From assembly GCA_015345905.1 (NCBI GenBank), contig JADDTR010000015.1:186001-250000 (forward strand): a stretch of DNA of 64,000 nt, in the 5' to 3' direction. The position numbers and the translations under genes were made by a program. Shown piece by piece: positions 31,487 through 42,480 of this stretch. The notes below the pieces were generated by a model. The model saw only the letters and a program-made list of their open reading frames with translations. It searched no databases and was not told the origin of the DNA. Numbering within the stretch: the first letter of the stretch is position 1; each line of letters begins with the position of its first letter. This stretch comes from Aotearoamyces nothofagi (taxonomy: Eukaryota > Ascomycota > Leotiomycetes > Leotiales > Tympanidaceae).

Positions 31487-32729
31487 ATGTCGTCCGGCCT
31501 GACGCGAAGAAGAGGAGGTGGAGGCACCACAACTGGCGACAGTGAGGACGTTGTAACGAGCCGTGTCAGTTCTCCAGCGCCCAAGGCCAGCTCTTCGAAG
31601 GATGCTGCTCCAGAAACCTCATACGAGAGCGGTGAAAATGGACACAAGATAGCCTTTGATCCAAGAGACATGAACGAGAGTGCAGAGCGAAGCAAGCAAC
31701 CCAAGCTCACACTGATGGAGGAGGTGTTACTATTGGGACTTAAAGATAAGCAGGTAAGGGGCGTCCAACTTGAGTTTCATGTATTATGTTCTGACCCGCG
31801 TTGCAGGGCTATTTATCATTCTGGAACGATAACATATCATATGCGCTTCGCGGATGCATAGTCATTGAATTGGCTTTCAGAGGCCGTGTGAGCATGCAGA
31901 AGGATTCATCGAGACGGCGATTCCCATTGGCCGATCGAGTGATTGAGGTTATTGACGACACCCTTACTGGTGAGGTGCTACTAGACGAAGCACTGAAAAT
32001 GATGAAGGCGAGCGAGAAGATGAGTGTCAGCTCGTGGATTGATCTAATGAGTGGTATGCGCCTCATTTCTTATTCTTTTATCAATAGGGGTAACACTAGT
32101 GAGCAATTTTTCTAACTCAAGCACTTGCAGGAGAAACCTGGAACTTAATGAAGATCGGATATCAATTGAAGCAAGTTCGGGAACGATTAGCAAAAGGCTT
32201 GGTCGACAAAGGCATATTACGGACAGAGAAACGCAACTTCCTCCTCTTTGATATGGCGACCCACCCGGTGGCTGATGGGGGTGCAAAGGAGGAGATTAGA
32301 CGACGAGTGCGCAACGTTTTAACTCAAAGAACTGTCGTGCTTCCTGGAAACCAGTTTCTGCCGGAGAATCTAGAGTTCAGGTACACCAGGACAATTGCGA
32401 TGGTATGCGCTGCATATGCGGCCAACGTCCTAGAGAATGCCTTGGCCACACTTGGACACGAATCTCGAGAACGCGCCTTTACACAGGTGGATGAGTTATT
32501 GGCAGAGTATAGTCAGTGGCCGTTTGGGAAACGTGCTGGGGCCTCGAACGGGGGCATTGGAGCGAACCTAAGCCAACTGATCTCCGAAGAGGTTACCAAT
32601 GGGAAGGATAAGGAGCTACAGCTTGAGGTAATTTTACTGTCTGGTCCACCGAGCTGTTCATATACTAACCTAAGATAGGTCGTTGCTGCATGTCTGAGCG
32701 TTTTTACTCGACTTGATTCTTTGCTGTGA
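31487..32729 (+). CDS. vps74: Vps74/GOLPH3 Golgi PI4P-binding protein
   Basis: Four exons, 31487-31753, 31807-32053, 32131-32627 and 32679-32729, giving 353 residues. It begins [18 protein letters not shown], the usual fungal N-terminus with an arginine cluster that binds coatomer. The GPP34 domain follows: [100 protein letters not shown] and [15 protein letters not shown]. The Trp in LSFWND and Arg in ALRG correspond to the PI4P-binding residues known in GOLPH3. Vps74 bridges Golgi glycosyltransferases to COPI vesicles to retain them. The loop [16 protein letters not shown] is a fungal-type insertion. The final exon encodes only [16 protein letters not shown], as in orthologues. Confidence 0.96.
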
Positions 32730-33187
32730 GATACTCACTGATGCGTGAGTGGAAGTTTGAAATGGATCTAGCGGCAGTTCGCGTCGTGTCTCCTGGAGGG
32801 CAGGCTGGCATCCAATCATCAAAAAAGTTTGCCGATGCGGGATGGCATCGAGGCGCGTGGAATAAAAAGGATTGATGTTCATCAACTTGAAGGGTAGACT
32901 TCAAAGGCTTGGGAATTCTTGGTTTCCTATCGATGTGTACACCTAGGTAGCAAGCTTGAGCGGTTTTCATCGCACCATGGCGTTTATGATTTGCACCTAT
33001 GCTTATCCTTCATCTAATCATGCCTCGTTACATGCCTATATTTTTAATCAAACATCCCCGCCATCGAATTCTTGTCCAGATATCAGATTAAGACTTGGAA
33101 TTATCTCAAAACACCCAATTAGCTGGGGTCCTTTCATTGTGCTAAGCTCCTAGACGCCATGTATAGACAGATAATTAACTGTAGCAC
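32730..33187. other. Convergent intergenic region
   Basis: Between the stop codons of VPS74 (plus) and the SURF6 gene (minus). No gene or repeat seen. Confidence 0.4.
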
Positions 33188-34884
33188 CTATCTCCTCTTA
33201 CCACCACTGGCAAAGCTCCCCTCAAACCCAGGTCGACTCTTAGCTTTCGGCTTCTTTGCCCCCCCGGACTTGCCCTTGCCCTTTCCCTTTCCGCCCTTCT
33301 CGTCCTTTCTTTTCCTCAAATTCTCCTCTCGTTTTTTCTGCTTCATTGCCTGCCCCTTCGCTACACCCTCCTTCCTTTCACCCCATTCTTTCTCACTCTT
33401 CTTCTTTGCCTTCTCTTTCCGCTTTAGCGTCTTTTTAAGTAACGACGACTCATCCCTAACTTTCTCACCATGCGCACGCTTCTTGGCATTGAGCCAAAGT
33501 TCTTTTTCTTCAATGTCGGCACGCTTGCCATCGTCAAGCCCAGCTATTCGGAGGCGTTTCTTTTCCGCAGCTTCTAGAGCTGTTTTGGGATCTTGAGGCC
33601 CTTTCCGTTTGGGGGCGCCGAGTAGAGTAGATAGATCATCTGTTAGTTGCTGTCCGTCTGCGAAGGCAACACGACTAAAGGAGAAGTTGTTTTCGGAGGC
33701 GGTGTTGATGGATGGGCTCATCATGCCTGAAACAGGAGAGTCTCGTGCCGACGCAAGAGCTTCTTCGCGGCGAGCATCCTCCTCAGCTCTGGCCTTCATG
33801 CGAAGCTCCTTTTTATGTGCTCGTCTCTGCTCCTCCTTCTTTCGCCGGGATTCCATTAATTCTTGTCTGTTTCGAGCGGGTGCTCCATTCGGACCATCAG
33901 CTTTGCGAGCTGCTCGGAGAGCTTCTATTCGTGCTGCTAATCGTGATCTCAAAAGTTCGGGGTCTGTGGGCATTTTAATGTATTTTGGGGCTGTTGCAGG
34001 AGGAATGGTTGATGATGTGGAGGTGTTTGCTGAAGGGTCGGTTGGGTTATCGAATATTGGCGATGCAGGTGTAGAACTAGGTGATGCGGTAGATCTCACA
34101 GAGTCACCCTCTTCAACAAGGCCTTCCATCTCTAGTTCCCCCATCTCATTTGCTCCCCCGATATTTTCGCTGCCAGCTGTGGCCTCATTCTCGACTTCAT
34201 CGTCGGCTACGAGCCCTTCCACCTGGATTTCGTCTTCATCTGTGCCCAGATCGACGGTCTGTTGAGCAACCTTCTCTTTCTTAGCCTTCTGCTTCTCGGC
34301 TTTCTTGGTAAGCTTCTCCTTTTTTCGTTGTTGCTTGAGGCGCTTCTGTTCTGCCTTCGCCTTTTTTATTTCCTCAAGGTCGTCTTGGCTTTCAGTTATG
34401 GAAGATTTTGTGTCCATTTTAGATGAAAGCGGGGTCAGTGCATTAGCATCAGTCTTCTGTTTCTTGTTCTTCTTGTCCACCTCCTTCAGTCCTTGCTTGG
34501 GAAGTTCTTTCTCAACTCCTTCAATATCGGACCCGTCGAGTTCCTCAAGCTTCCTCTTCCTGGCTCGCTCATCCATTACATCTTTCGCGCTCTTGGCAGA
34601 ATCCGGGTCTAGTTTTGCACGTCTCGCTGCGGCGGCCTCTTCTTTGGTTTGCTTCTTCTTTTTCCATTGGTCCTGTAGTTAGTCTTTAGCATCTACTAGA
34701 GAACCGGACAAGTGATCTAACGTACGCTATTATCTTCTCCGTAGTAATACTTTGCTGGAATCAGTGATAATAAGCCATCAAAGGATTTTGCGTGATCCCG
34801 CAATCGATCCTGTTGCAAGTTAGATTCGAAATTTCACGAAATCGCGGGGAAGATGTTGCAAACCTGCAATGTGCTCTCAGCCAT
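33188..34884 (-). CDS. SURF6/Rrp14 ribosome-biogenesis protein
   Basis: Minus strand. Proposed exons are 34884-34864 (MAESTLQ), 34809-34726 (DRLRDHAKSFDGLLSLIPAK and YYYGEDNS) and 34673-33188. The Rrp14 N-terminal domain is clear: the YYYGEDNS end joins DQWKKKKQTKEEAAAARR across a CTAAC intron. The C-terminal SURF6 domain is rich in coiled Lys/Arg/Glu: NRQELMESRRKKEEQRRAHK, SFSRVAFADGQQL, LLGAPKRKGPQDPKTALEAA, KELWLNAKKRAHGEKVRDES, LLKKTLKRKEKAKKKSEKEW. The protein is nucleolar and needed for 40S and 60S maturation. Odd: between AAAARR and KLDPDSAKSAKDVMDERA the frame shifts by one base near 34616-34622, so the annotated exon is not open throughout; from the ATG at 34576 the frame runs cleanly to the stop (462 residues). 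Confidence 0.88.
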
Positions 34885-35591
34885 CCTGGCTGTGTAACAA
34901 AGTAGACAAGACGGGGTATTGATTGCCAACGTCCTATCATCAAAACGACAGCTCTAAAGAAACGTCCTGCAAAATTGGGGAGAGTCTGAGGTCGTGCGAT
35001 ATCGTGCAGTATCGTTCTTCTTGCCGGCACCAAACTTTCTAAACTTTTAACTTCTGCAAGTGCGCGAAATCTTGGCGGATGCCTAAGGCTACAAGGCCAT
35101 AACAGCCTGCGACCCCTTTCTCTTTGAGAATGCTAGCAGAGAAAGCTGAAGCCATTACAAGGTAATATGACATTTATAATGTAAAACGGTCTATTTTGTA
35201 TATATCTGAAAATTGGTCGTTTTGGACTGTGAATCCGAAAAACATACTTCATACTGCCCACATTACCACTCGCTTATACCTGCATGATTGACATGGCCAC
35301 CGGCTCAATTTAAACTGCTCAGTTGCTCAATTCTGGCTCAGCCTCGACGTAGTGCGTGGAACCGCCAGCCACCGAGCAACAAATGTGCATATGACTCTCA
35401 ACGAATTTGATTTTGAATCAACAAAAACAGTGTTAGGAAATATAAGTATTTTGAGATTTTTCTCTCAATACCTAATCATCGCCTCTAAAATACTAGCCAT
35501 TCTTTCGAACTCTTTTGGATGTCAGAAGCCGCGGTAGTGACTACAGCAGCCGGAACGACTATCTCACAGTTCCTTGGGATTTTCTATCCCC
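34885..35591. other. Divergent intergenic region
   Basis: Promoter interval between SURF6 (minus) and the conserved fungal gene at 35592. No other gene seen. Confidence 0.4.
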
Positions 35592-37400
35592 ATGAAAATG
35601 GCTTCAACAGTGGAAGCAAATTCCTTATCGTCAATCACGCAGCTTGCTGCCAATCCCCCACGGTTTCCTCGAAACCCGACAGAACCAAAACTGCCGCCAT
35701 TGATACTTTACATAGCACGTGTACCCGGTAGTAAAGGTCAATTCGCAATCTTCTAGATTTTATTATAGGACTAATTAATATTTGTAGATGTCATACTTAC
35801 AACGATGAAACCAGGGCTCAAAAATTTGACAGCGGATGATGTGGCGAGCTCGTTGTATTATCTGCACCGTGATCTTCCCACTGATCAACTCCTCCTGGAA
35901 GATCTGAAAAATGGGGCAATTGCCAGTTCAGAGTCTGAATCAGGGCCTATCAAAGCACATATAGCACGCAAGCCGCTTCCAAATGATTCTCCGCAACTGC
36001 CGAAACGACCTCTCTCATCAAGTTATTCATGCCCTGACCATTTCCTTACGAAAGACCAGGCGTCGATGCTTTCTGAAACTGCACAGGAAGAGCCTGATCC
36101 AGGTGTGCTTTCTTCTCAGTATCCCCCTACTGACCGAAGTCCTAAATCCATGGATGTCAAGCCTGGCCTTATAAGGCGACCACTAGGCCCGCGCCCACTC
36201 TCATCAACAAAACAGGCACCTCGAAACTACATGCCGGTACTTCCTGGAGAAGAGAATAGTCCTGCGAAGACCTCCGCTTCTCCGCGTTTTGTCACTCCAA
36301 CTTTCGAGTCATCTAAGTCTATCCTTGGTAAAGGTGACCAATCTTTGAACACGAGTTTACTCAGTCGTATGAGTAACTCTCTTCAATTGACCACTGAAGA
36401 TCCTCCGGGTAAAAAAGATGATTCGACCTCATTTTCCATTACTGTCATACGCAGGGACCCGTCTTCTGGTGCTCAATGGAATATTGGAACCATCACTCGC
36501 GATCCGAAATCGTCCGCTGTAACGGGTTCAAATCTTACGAGCCCACATGCGTCGGTCTCTCTTCAGCTTACAACTCCAGGCTATCGCCAGTTCCGAGGTT
36601 CAGAAACAACGCATCGTATTAGTAGCGATGGTACAAGTGCAACTGCAATACATGGAGTTGCTCAAGTTCAATCCGGTTTTGATCGTCAGGTACTGACGGA
36701 AGGGTCTAGCTTTTGGGATCGGACCTTCAGACAACACCGACAACTGTCATCAGATTCATTAGATGCTTGTCGCAAGACACCAGAAAGCAGGAGTAGTGGT
36801 GTTACCTCCGAAGCTATTGCCGATTCAGGCCGTCAAGGTGGACATTTAAAGCCCAGCGGGCAAAAGTCAAAAAGCTACGTCTTCCTGAGTCCGTGGAATG
36901 GCCGCTGCGACTTCTTTACGGGAAGTGGTGGTAGATCGTTGAAATGCAAGCATACCCTGCCAGATAATCGCATCACGTCTGGCACAGACCCGTCATATTC
37001 CGAAGCATCGGTGGCTGTCAGCGAGTTACGCTTTAACCTGCCATCAGCTGCCATACGCAGCACCACTAACATATCACTGGATGGTCAAGACTCGAAGCGC
37101 TTCTCGAAGTCGAAGCTTAGTCACATCCGAAACAAGCTGTCTAGCGACAATTCACGAACTGCGAACCCTACGAAGCTAGTGCCGACATCATATGCTGCCA
37201 TCTACCCAAGCGATGATGATAGTGACGATCACTTGGATCTGAGCTTAGGTAGAGAAAAGGCAGGTGGCGGAAACAGGGGGAAACGAGCGAAGTTGGGTAA
37301 GCTAATTGTACAGGACGAAGGGCTGAAGATGCTAGATCTAGTTGTTGCTGCCAATATGGGAATATGGTGGACAACTTGGGAGCGGCAATGCCTTTCTTAG
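35592..37400 (+). CDS. Conserved filamentous-fungal protein of unknown function
   Basis: Two exons, 35592-35736 and 35788-37400, giving 585 residues (583 if the ATG at 35598 is used). The intron joins LPPLILYIARVPGSK to DVILTTMKPGLKNLTADDVA and then SSLYYLHRDLP, a continuous conserved block that supports the splice. The central about 300 residues are Ser/Pro-rich and disordered. The C-terminal third has a second conserved core: KSYVFLSPWNGRCDFFTGSG, GRSLKCKHTLP, SVAVSELRFNLPSA, then LDLSLGREKAGGGNRGKRAK and LGKLIVQDEGLKMLDLVVAA ending NMGIWWTTWERQ. I recall this pair of blocks from uncharacterised Pezizomycotina proteins. No catalytic motif, signal peptide or clear membrane helix is visible. 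Function unknown. Confidence 0.82.
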
Positions 37401-37877
37401 TCCCTCAATATTTGGCCCTATTGAAATGAAATATAATCATGGCCTCCTAAAATTGGACTGGGAAATTCAGTAGACTGCGTTTTGCCATTCTTGTAATTGG
37501 CCAGCTATAAGATTAAGCACCAGAGGCTGCCTCCAGCAACACAACTACTACATGGAACTTTCTTGGGGGAAACATGTCCAATTGCACATCCCAAATGCAG
37601 CCAAGATTGAACAAAACATATTTGCCACACCATGACTTACTCCATTCCAAAAGCTGTACAAGTCCTAAAAGTCTATAGCATCCATCTCCTGGTATACACT
37701 CATATATGCATATTCAAATAACAACGTATAGTCCATCGTATTAGACAATCCTTAATTTATATTGATCCTGCCTCCAGAAACTCCGCGCCAATGTTCCAAC
37801 TGCAACATCATGTCCCACCTTGCTAACCGAACTTCGGACTCCTATTCCTACAAGCTACCAGCCAGAGCAGGAGCACT
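37401..37877. other. Convergent intergenic region
   Basis: Between the stop of the conserved fungal gene and the stop of RAD54. AT-rich, no gene seen. Confidence 0.4.
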
Positions 37878-40376
37878 CTAATGTGAAATATACTGAAAGA
37901 CGGCTGATACCTCTTTCTCCTCGCACTCTTGCCGCAATAAGAGATCTTGAATCGGCTTTAGCCCATCATTAACAAAGTGGTTCCAGGTACTCGTATCGCC
38001 ATAGAGCATCGCGGGCGCTTTTATATGCTGCTTTCCGTCCGGCTTGCATCGCTTGCACTTGAAGGTGTCGTGCGTATCACTCGTCGTTTTACCATGATAT
38101 TGAAAGAGCTCCCTCAGACTATCAAGAGTGAAGTGGCGCTCAACATCTTCAGCCGAGTCTACCACGCAGGATGAGAGAGACTGCTTATGTGATTGCCGCT
38201 GGAAAATCTTTTCCTCAATAGTGCCGGTAGCAATAAAGCGGTACACGAAGCAGTCTTTCCTTTGTCCATCACGCCAGACGCGAGCAAGGGCTTGCTGGTC
38301 AGCTGCAGGATTCCAGTCTGGATCGAACAGAACGAGGCGATTAGCACCGATGAGGTTCAGGCCACAACCACCTGCTTTGCTGGAGAGAAGAAACACAAAT
38401 TCAGTACCCTCGGGATCATTGAACTTGTCAACAAGCTTTTGACGTTTAGTGACATTCATGGTGCCGTCAAGACGGAGAGAGCCATAACCACGAGAACGGC
38501 AGAGCTTGTCGAAGATGTCAAGGGTCTGAGTGTAATTACTAATTAAGACAATCTTGTCATTGGTGTCTTGTCGGATACGGGCTAGCATACGGTCAAGGAC
38601 TTGCATCTTGCCAGAGTACCAAGGTTTAACATCGCGATCTCTACCTCGGGAGTCCTTCGGTACATAGTCTTCGGGAAAGTATTCCTCGCAGCCTGGAAGA
38701 TCATCTGGCAGGGTGAGCAAGTCGGGGTGATTGCACAGTTTCTTCAACATGCCGATAGCTTTCAGCGGTTGACTTCCCTTGCCTCTCAGCAAAGCTTTGA
38801 TGTCCGGGCTGCTAATAAAGTAGTTATAAAGATCTAGTTGGAATGGCGCAAGGTTGCAGAAGACGACATGCTCGTACTTGACCGGCAAGTATTTAGACAA
38901 AATGTCATTTGTCCGGCGGATGATGAACTTGTTGACAACTGTAAGCAACTCCGAGAGACACTCGTCGCCCTTTTTTCTCTCCGCATCTGTGCCAGCAGCA
39001 TCTCGTCCTTTCAGAATAGGAAGTTCGTACTTCTTTCGAAATTCAAGGCGCGTACCAAGCAGATCAGGATTTGCGAAGCTGATTAGCGAGAAGTACTCAG
39101 AAAGGTCATTCTGGATCGGGGTACCAGAGAGAATAACCCGTCTCGAGACATTGAGACTATTCAGTGCTGTGAAAGTTTGACTATCCCCATTTTTCAACCG
39201 GTGGCCTTCGTCGCAGAGCATCAAACCAATCTGCGTATTTTTGAGTTCTTCTACGTTCAATCGGAGAGTTTCGTAGGAGACGATAATGACAGGTCTTGTA
39301 ACGGCACGACCACTGGCGATAGCCCACTGCCTGAGCTGTTGCGTAAGCACCTCTTTGCTTGCTTTGCCATCGATGGCAAAAGGCTCAATAGCATTAGGAC
39401 CAAGCCATTTGACAAGCTCATTGGCCCAATTCCGTACCAGACTTGAAGGGCAGGCGATAATAGCTTTTTGGATAGTAGGCTTTCCTGCATCTGTTGACTG
39501 TTTAAGCAACGTCCACATCAATGTGATACATTGCAATGTCTTCCCCAAACCCATTTCATCCGCCATAATACACCCATTGGCCTTCTCGTCTAACATTCCA
39601 GTCACGCATTTGTACATAAACTTAACTCCTTCGATTTGATGAGGTCGTAAGACTTTAGCAAGCTTTGGGTCAATAACTACTGGCACTTTGGGACGCTCTC
39701 CTTCAACCTTTTTTTTAATTCCCAGAATATCAGCCAAACTTTTATGTACCAATGGTGCGTCGAGTTTCGGTACACCTTCGCTAGTCTCGATGTTCTTGGC
39801 TTCCTCGATGGACTTGGGCTTGTCATCGATTGTTGGATCGTAAAGGACAACAGCAAATTCTCCACTAGGATCATGTAGAGGTTTTGCAATAAACACGGCA
39901 CCCTGTCTCAATCCTAACGTTGGCGGCGGCCTGTTGGGATTGTATCCTCCGACATTCTTGTCGATGAGTGGTACAGCAAAGCGTTTCCTGAACATTGTCT
40001 CTTTGTCTTTGACTTGAAAGACCGGGAACTTGTTTGCATCCCGATTTGCAAGTGCAAGCCGGTCCTCGTTTGACCATGGCTTGTCTCCATCTTCTACCTC
40101 TCCGTCTGCGCCTCCATAGTCTACCTTCCGCCGTTTACGCACAGGCTTCTCCGAAGCTCGACTCAACGTTGCTGAGCCGGGACATTTGAAAGGTCGAATT
40201 AATCGATCAGCCGATTGCGGGGTCGCTCCATATAGCCGCTGCTGGGGGCCTTTGCCAGTTCTCGGTGTGTTTTCCTTGTCAGCACTGGGCACGACGCTGC
40301 GTGCAGTCCTGTGAGCTTTGTTAGAAGGCGTCCAGAGGAACAGGGAGGATAAATACCTACATCGTCGATCCGGCAC
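37878..40376 (-). CDS. rad54: DNA repair ATPase RAD54 (Snf2 family)
   Basis: Minus strand, about 815 residues after removing a likely 48-nt intron at 40356-40309 (GTATTT donor, TCTAAC branch). All Snf2 helicase motifs are intact: IMADEMGLGKTLQCITLMWT (I), IIACPSSLVRNW (Ia), MLCDEGHRLKNGD (II), VILSGTPIQNDLSEYFSLIS (III), KIVLISNYTQTLDIFDKLCR (IV), and QALARVWRDGQRKDCFVYRF (VI). Upstream, KFPVFQVKDKETMFRKRFAV and NRPPPTLGLRQGAVFIAKPL are Rad54-specific, as is the C-terminal KCKRCKPDGK zinc-like element. Rad54 drives strand invasion and branch migration with Rad51 in homologous recombination. The extreme N-terminus is uncertain: the block VVPDRRCRTARSVVPSADKE continues upstream of 40376 with no in-frame ATG, so at least one short 5' exon lies between about 40380 and 40575. 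Confidence 0.96.
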   Translation of the reverse strand: MPDRRCRYLSSLFLWTPSNKAHRTARSVVPSADKENTPRTGKGPQQRLYGATPQSADRLIRPFKCPGSATLSRASEKPVRKRRKVDYGGADGEVEDGDKPWSNEDRLALANRDANKFPVFQVKDKETMFRKRFAVPLIDKNVGGYNPNRPPPTLGLRQGAVFIAKPLHDPSGEFAVVLYDPTIDDKPKSIEEAKNIETSEGVPKLDAPLVHKSLADILGIKKKVEGERPKVPVVIDPKLAKVLRPHQIEGVKFMYKCVTGMLDEKANGCIMADEMGLGKTLQCITLMWTLLKQSTDAGKPTIQKAIIACPSSLVRNWANELVKWLGPNAIEPFAIDGKASKEVLTQQLRQWAIASGRAVTRPVIIVSYETLRLNVEELKNTQIGLMLCDEGHRLKNGDSQTFTALNSLNVSRRVILSGTPIQNDLSEYFSLISFANPDLLGTRLEFRKKYELPILKGRDAAGTDAERKKGDECLSELLTVVNKFIIRRTNDILSKYLPVKYEHVVFCNLAPFQLDLYNYFISSPDIKALLRGKGSQPLKAIGMLKKLCNHPDLLTLPDDLPGCEEYFPEDYVPKDSRGRDRDVKPWYSGKMQVLDRMLARIRQDTNDKIVLISNYTQTLDIFDKLCRSRGYGSLRLDGTMNVTKRQKLVDKFNDPEGTEFVFLLSSKAGGCGLNLIGANRLVLFDPDWNPAADQQALARVWRDGQRKDCFVYRFIATGTIEEKIFQRQSHKQSLSSCVVDSAEDVERHFTLDSLRELFQYHGKTTSDTHDTFKCKRCKPDGKQHIKAPAMLYGDTSTWNHFVNDGLKPIQDLLLRQECEEKEVSAVFQYISH

Positions 40377-40837
40377 GACCTATAACAGCCCACTAATCCC
40401 CTCGTAACAGCACAAAGCACAGGTGAAAATAATATGGGCAATTGACACGCTTTGTCTGCTGGTGGCGAGGGCGACATCCGCGACGACGCGACCAACAACA
40501 AGAGCGGACGCGCTTACCTCACGTATGCACGTGACCTCAATCAAGGCTACGGAAGCACGGATACGGCGGCCATGGCGCGGACGAGAATTTTGAGGAAGAG
40601 AGAGAGAGAGGCAGTCTGGGCATTCAGGGGAGAAAGATTCTGCTCCTGCAAATCTCCAACCTCCAACCTCCAATCCGCAAATACTGAATACTGAATACCT
40701 GAGTCCCTCGGATATCACATATCCCCCAGGCATTCGATTTACCGCGGAGAAGAGGCCCACAGAGACGACAGAGTCCGTCCAGCGTCCCAAACCCACCCAC
40801 AACGGCTTTCTGGGCCCATTCCCCGCTTACGGACAGG

Positions 40838-41206
40838 ATGATCAGTTCATGGTCGCAACAGGCCACAACCACAACCACGCCCACGCCCACGCCCACACTG
40901 CGCGACCGCTTCCTGGCAGCGAACGAGACGCCGCTGCTTGCTACGGCTTTTGCTGCTCAGGTGGGCCATTACCACTATATAAACTATACCCAGGCGGCCC
41001 TCGACCCGCTGGTCACCGCCGCCCGGCGCCCCTTCCTCCCCCGCCATCTCAGGGCCGGCCTGGGCTGGGGTGCTGTGGCCTTGGCCATCCTTCTGTCAAC
41101 CACCAGAGCCAAGAAGGTCGTTCACGATCACGGGGATCCGGTCCAGAGGGTGCCGTCCCGGACACCCTGGACGTTCCCGCGCACTGAGGCTGGGCGAAGC
41201 CTTTAA
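40838..41206 (+). CDS. Small orphan protein with one hydrophobic segment, 122 aa
   Basis: Single-exon frame of 122 codons that I do not recognise. It starts MISSWSQQATTTTTPTPTPT, then LRDRFLAANETPLLATAFAA, HYHYINYTQAALDPLVTAAR and HLRAGLGWGAVALAILLSTT, the last a probable membrane helix of about 17 residues. A basic tail follows (RAKKVVHDHGD). The middle reads like ordered protein rather than random sequence. It diverges from RAD54, with roughly 460 bp between the known coding ends. An ACTATATAAAC element lies inside the frame (40976-40986), which could be a promoter for something shorter. Real but lineage-specific, or spurious. Confidence 0.45.
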   Translation: MISSWSQQATTTTTPTPTPTLRDRFLAANETPLLATAFAAQVGHYHYINYTQAALDPLVTAARRPFLPRHLRAGLGWGAVALAILLSTTRAKKVVHDHGDPVQRVPSRTPWTFPRTEAGRSL

Positions 41207-41583
41207 TCCGACGTCTTTAAGCCGACGTCTTTCTTCACAGTCCTCCGCTCAATCGTCGCAACGAGAACATTATATGAATTACGACGCCTATGACCTCTAG
41301 ATACTAGAGACCTCCTTTTGTTGAAACGAATATAGATCCCCGCTCTCTTTTATCGTATACCTCCTCGTCACTAGTTGTCACCGTAGCAAGGTAACCAGAC
41401 AACTTCCTCGTTGAAGCAGGCCAGATTAAGGCCCCCTTCAAAGGTAGCACTGTCTTTGGTCGTCATTGTCCGAGGGTCCCGGACGCCGGCATCACTGAAA
41501 ACACCACCCAAACAAGAAGTAGTCATATTTGTCTCTCGTGATGCTCTAAACAAAGTCATTCTTTTCCTTCTGCTGCCCGTTCC

Positions 41584-42480
41584 ATGATGTCCGCCGACTT
41601 CTGGGCCGGCTATATCTCCGGCGCTGCGGGTATCATCATCGGCAACCCTCTGGATCTGATCAAAGTCCGTTTGCAGGCTGGCTCTCCTATCACAGTCATT
41701 GCACCCTCGACATACACCTCTCAATTCACAACCTCCTCGTCTTTAGTCCGCGGAGCTACTGCGCCTATTCTCGGATACGGCGCCTTGAACGCCTTGCTAT
41801 TCATGACATATAACCGCACTTCTGCTCTACTTAACGGCTCCCAAGTCTCGTCACCAAACCTATGGACAACTTGGATCGCGGGTGCCATAGGCGGCCTTGC
41901 TACGTGGGTTGTTAGCACGCCAACCGAACTTGTGAAATGCAGAGCCCAGATGTCTAGCAGCCCCGTCTCAACCCTGGGCATCACGCGGCAGATCCTTCTC
42001 ACTGAAGGCATTCGTGGGCTTTATTTCGGTGGTACAGTGACTGCTTTGAGAGACAGCATTGGCTATGGATTCTACTTTTGGTCATACGAGCTCAGCACGC
42101 GGCTGCTCGCGTCCAAGACGGCCCCGAGTTCAACCAGCTCGGAAGCTGTGAAAGTCCTTCTTTGTGGTGGAATTGCTGGCGTGGTCACGTGGGCCAGTAT
42201 ATTCCCATTAGATGTGATCAAGACCCGGGTTCAGACCCAGTTGTTGCAGAGTGGGGAAGTTGTTCCACTTCTTGGTAACGAGCATGCGACAGCCCTTGTG
42301 GGGCGTGGTCGTATTGGCGCTATTGCAATGGCGAAGAAGATGTATATAGAGGAGGGATCCACCATATTTTTCCGTGGATTGGCTGTGTGCAGCGTGCGCG
42401 CATTTCTGGTGAATGCTGCGCAATGGGCTGTCTATGAGTGGATTATGAAGGAGCTACAGCCTGGTGAGGTGAAGATCTAG
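41584..42480 (+). CDS. Mitochondrial carrier (SLC25) family protein, substrate unknown
   Basis: Single exon of 298 codons starting MMSADFWAGYISGAAGIIIG. Three carrier repeats carry the signatures GNPLDLIKVRLQAG, STPTELVKCRAQMSS and IFPLDVIKTRVQTQL, with the typical GxxxG odd helices (WIAGAIGGLATWVVSTP, LLCGGIAGVVTWASIFP) and the even-helix motif GIRGLYFGGTVTALRDSIGY. The second signature has TELVKCRAQ, as in carriers for basic amino acids, carnitine or related solutes, so I would place it near the SLC25A29/45/48 or ornithine/carnitine branch, without certainty. It sits in the inner mitochondrial membrane. The insert near RVQTQLLQSGEVVPLLGNEH before the last helix pair is longer than usual. 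The absence of introns contrasts with the citrate carrier. Confidence 0.93.
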   Translation: MMSADFWAGYISGAAGIIIGNPLDLIKVRLQAGSPITVIAPSTYTSQFTTSSSLVRGATAPILGYGALNALLFMTYNRTSALLNGSQVSSPNLWTTWIAGAIGGLATWVVSTPTELVKCRAQMSSSPVSTLGITRQILLTEGIRGLYFGGTVTALRDSIGYGFYFWSYELSTRLLASKTAPSSTSSEAVKVLLCGGIAGVVTWASIFPLDVIKTRVQTQLLQSGEVVPLLGNEHATALVGRGRIGAIAMAKKMYIEEGSTIFFRGLAVCSVRAFLVNAAQWAVYEWIMKELQPGEVKI

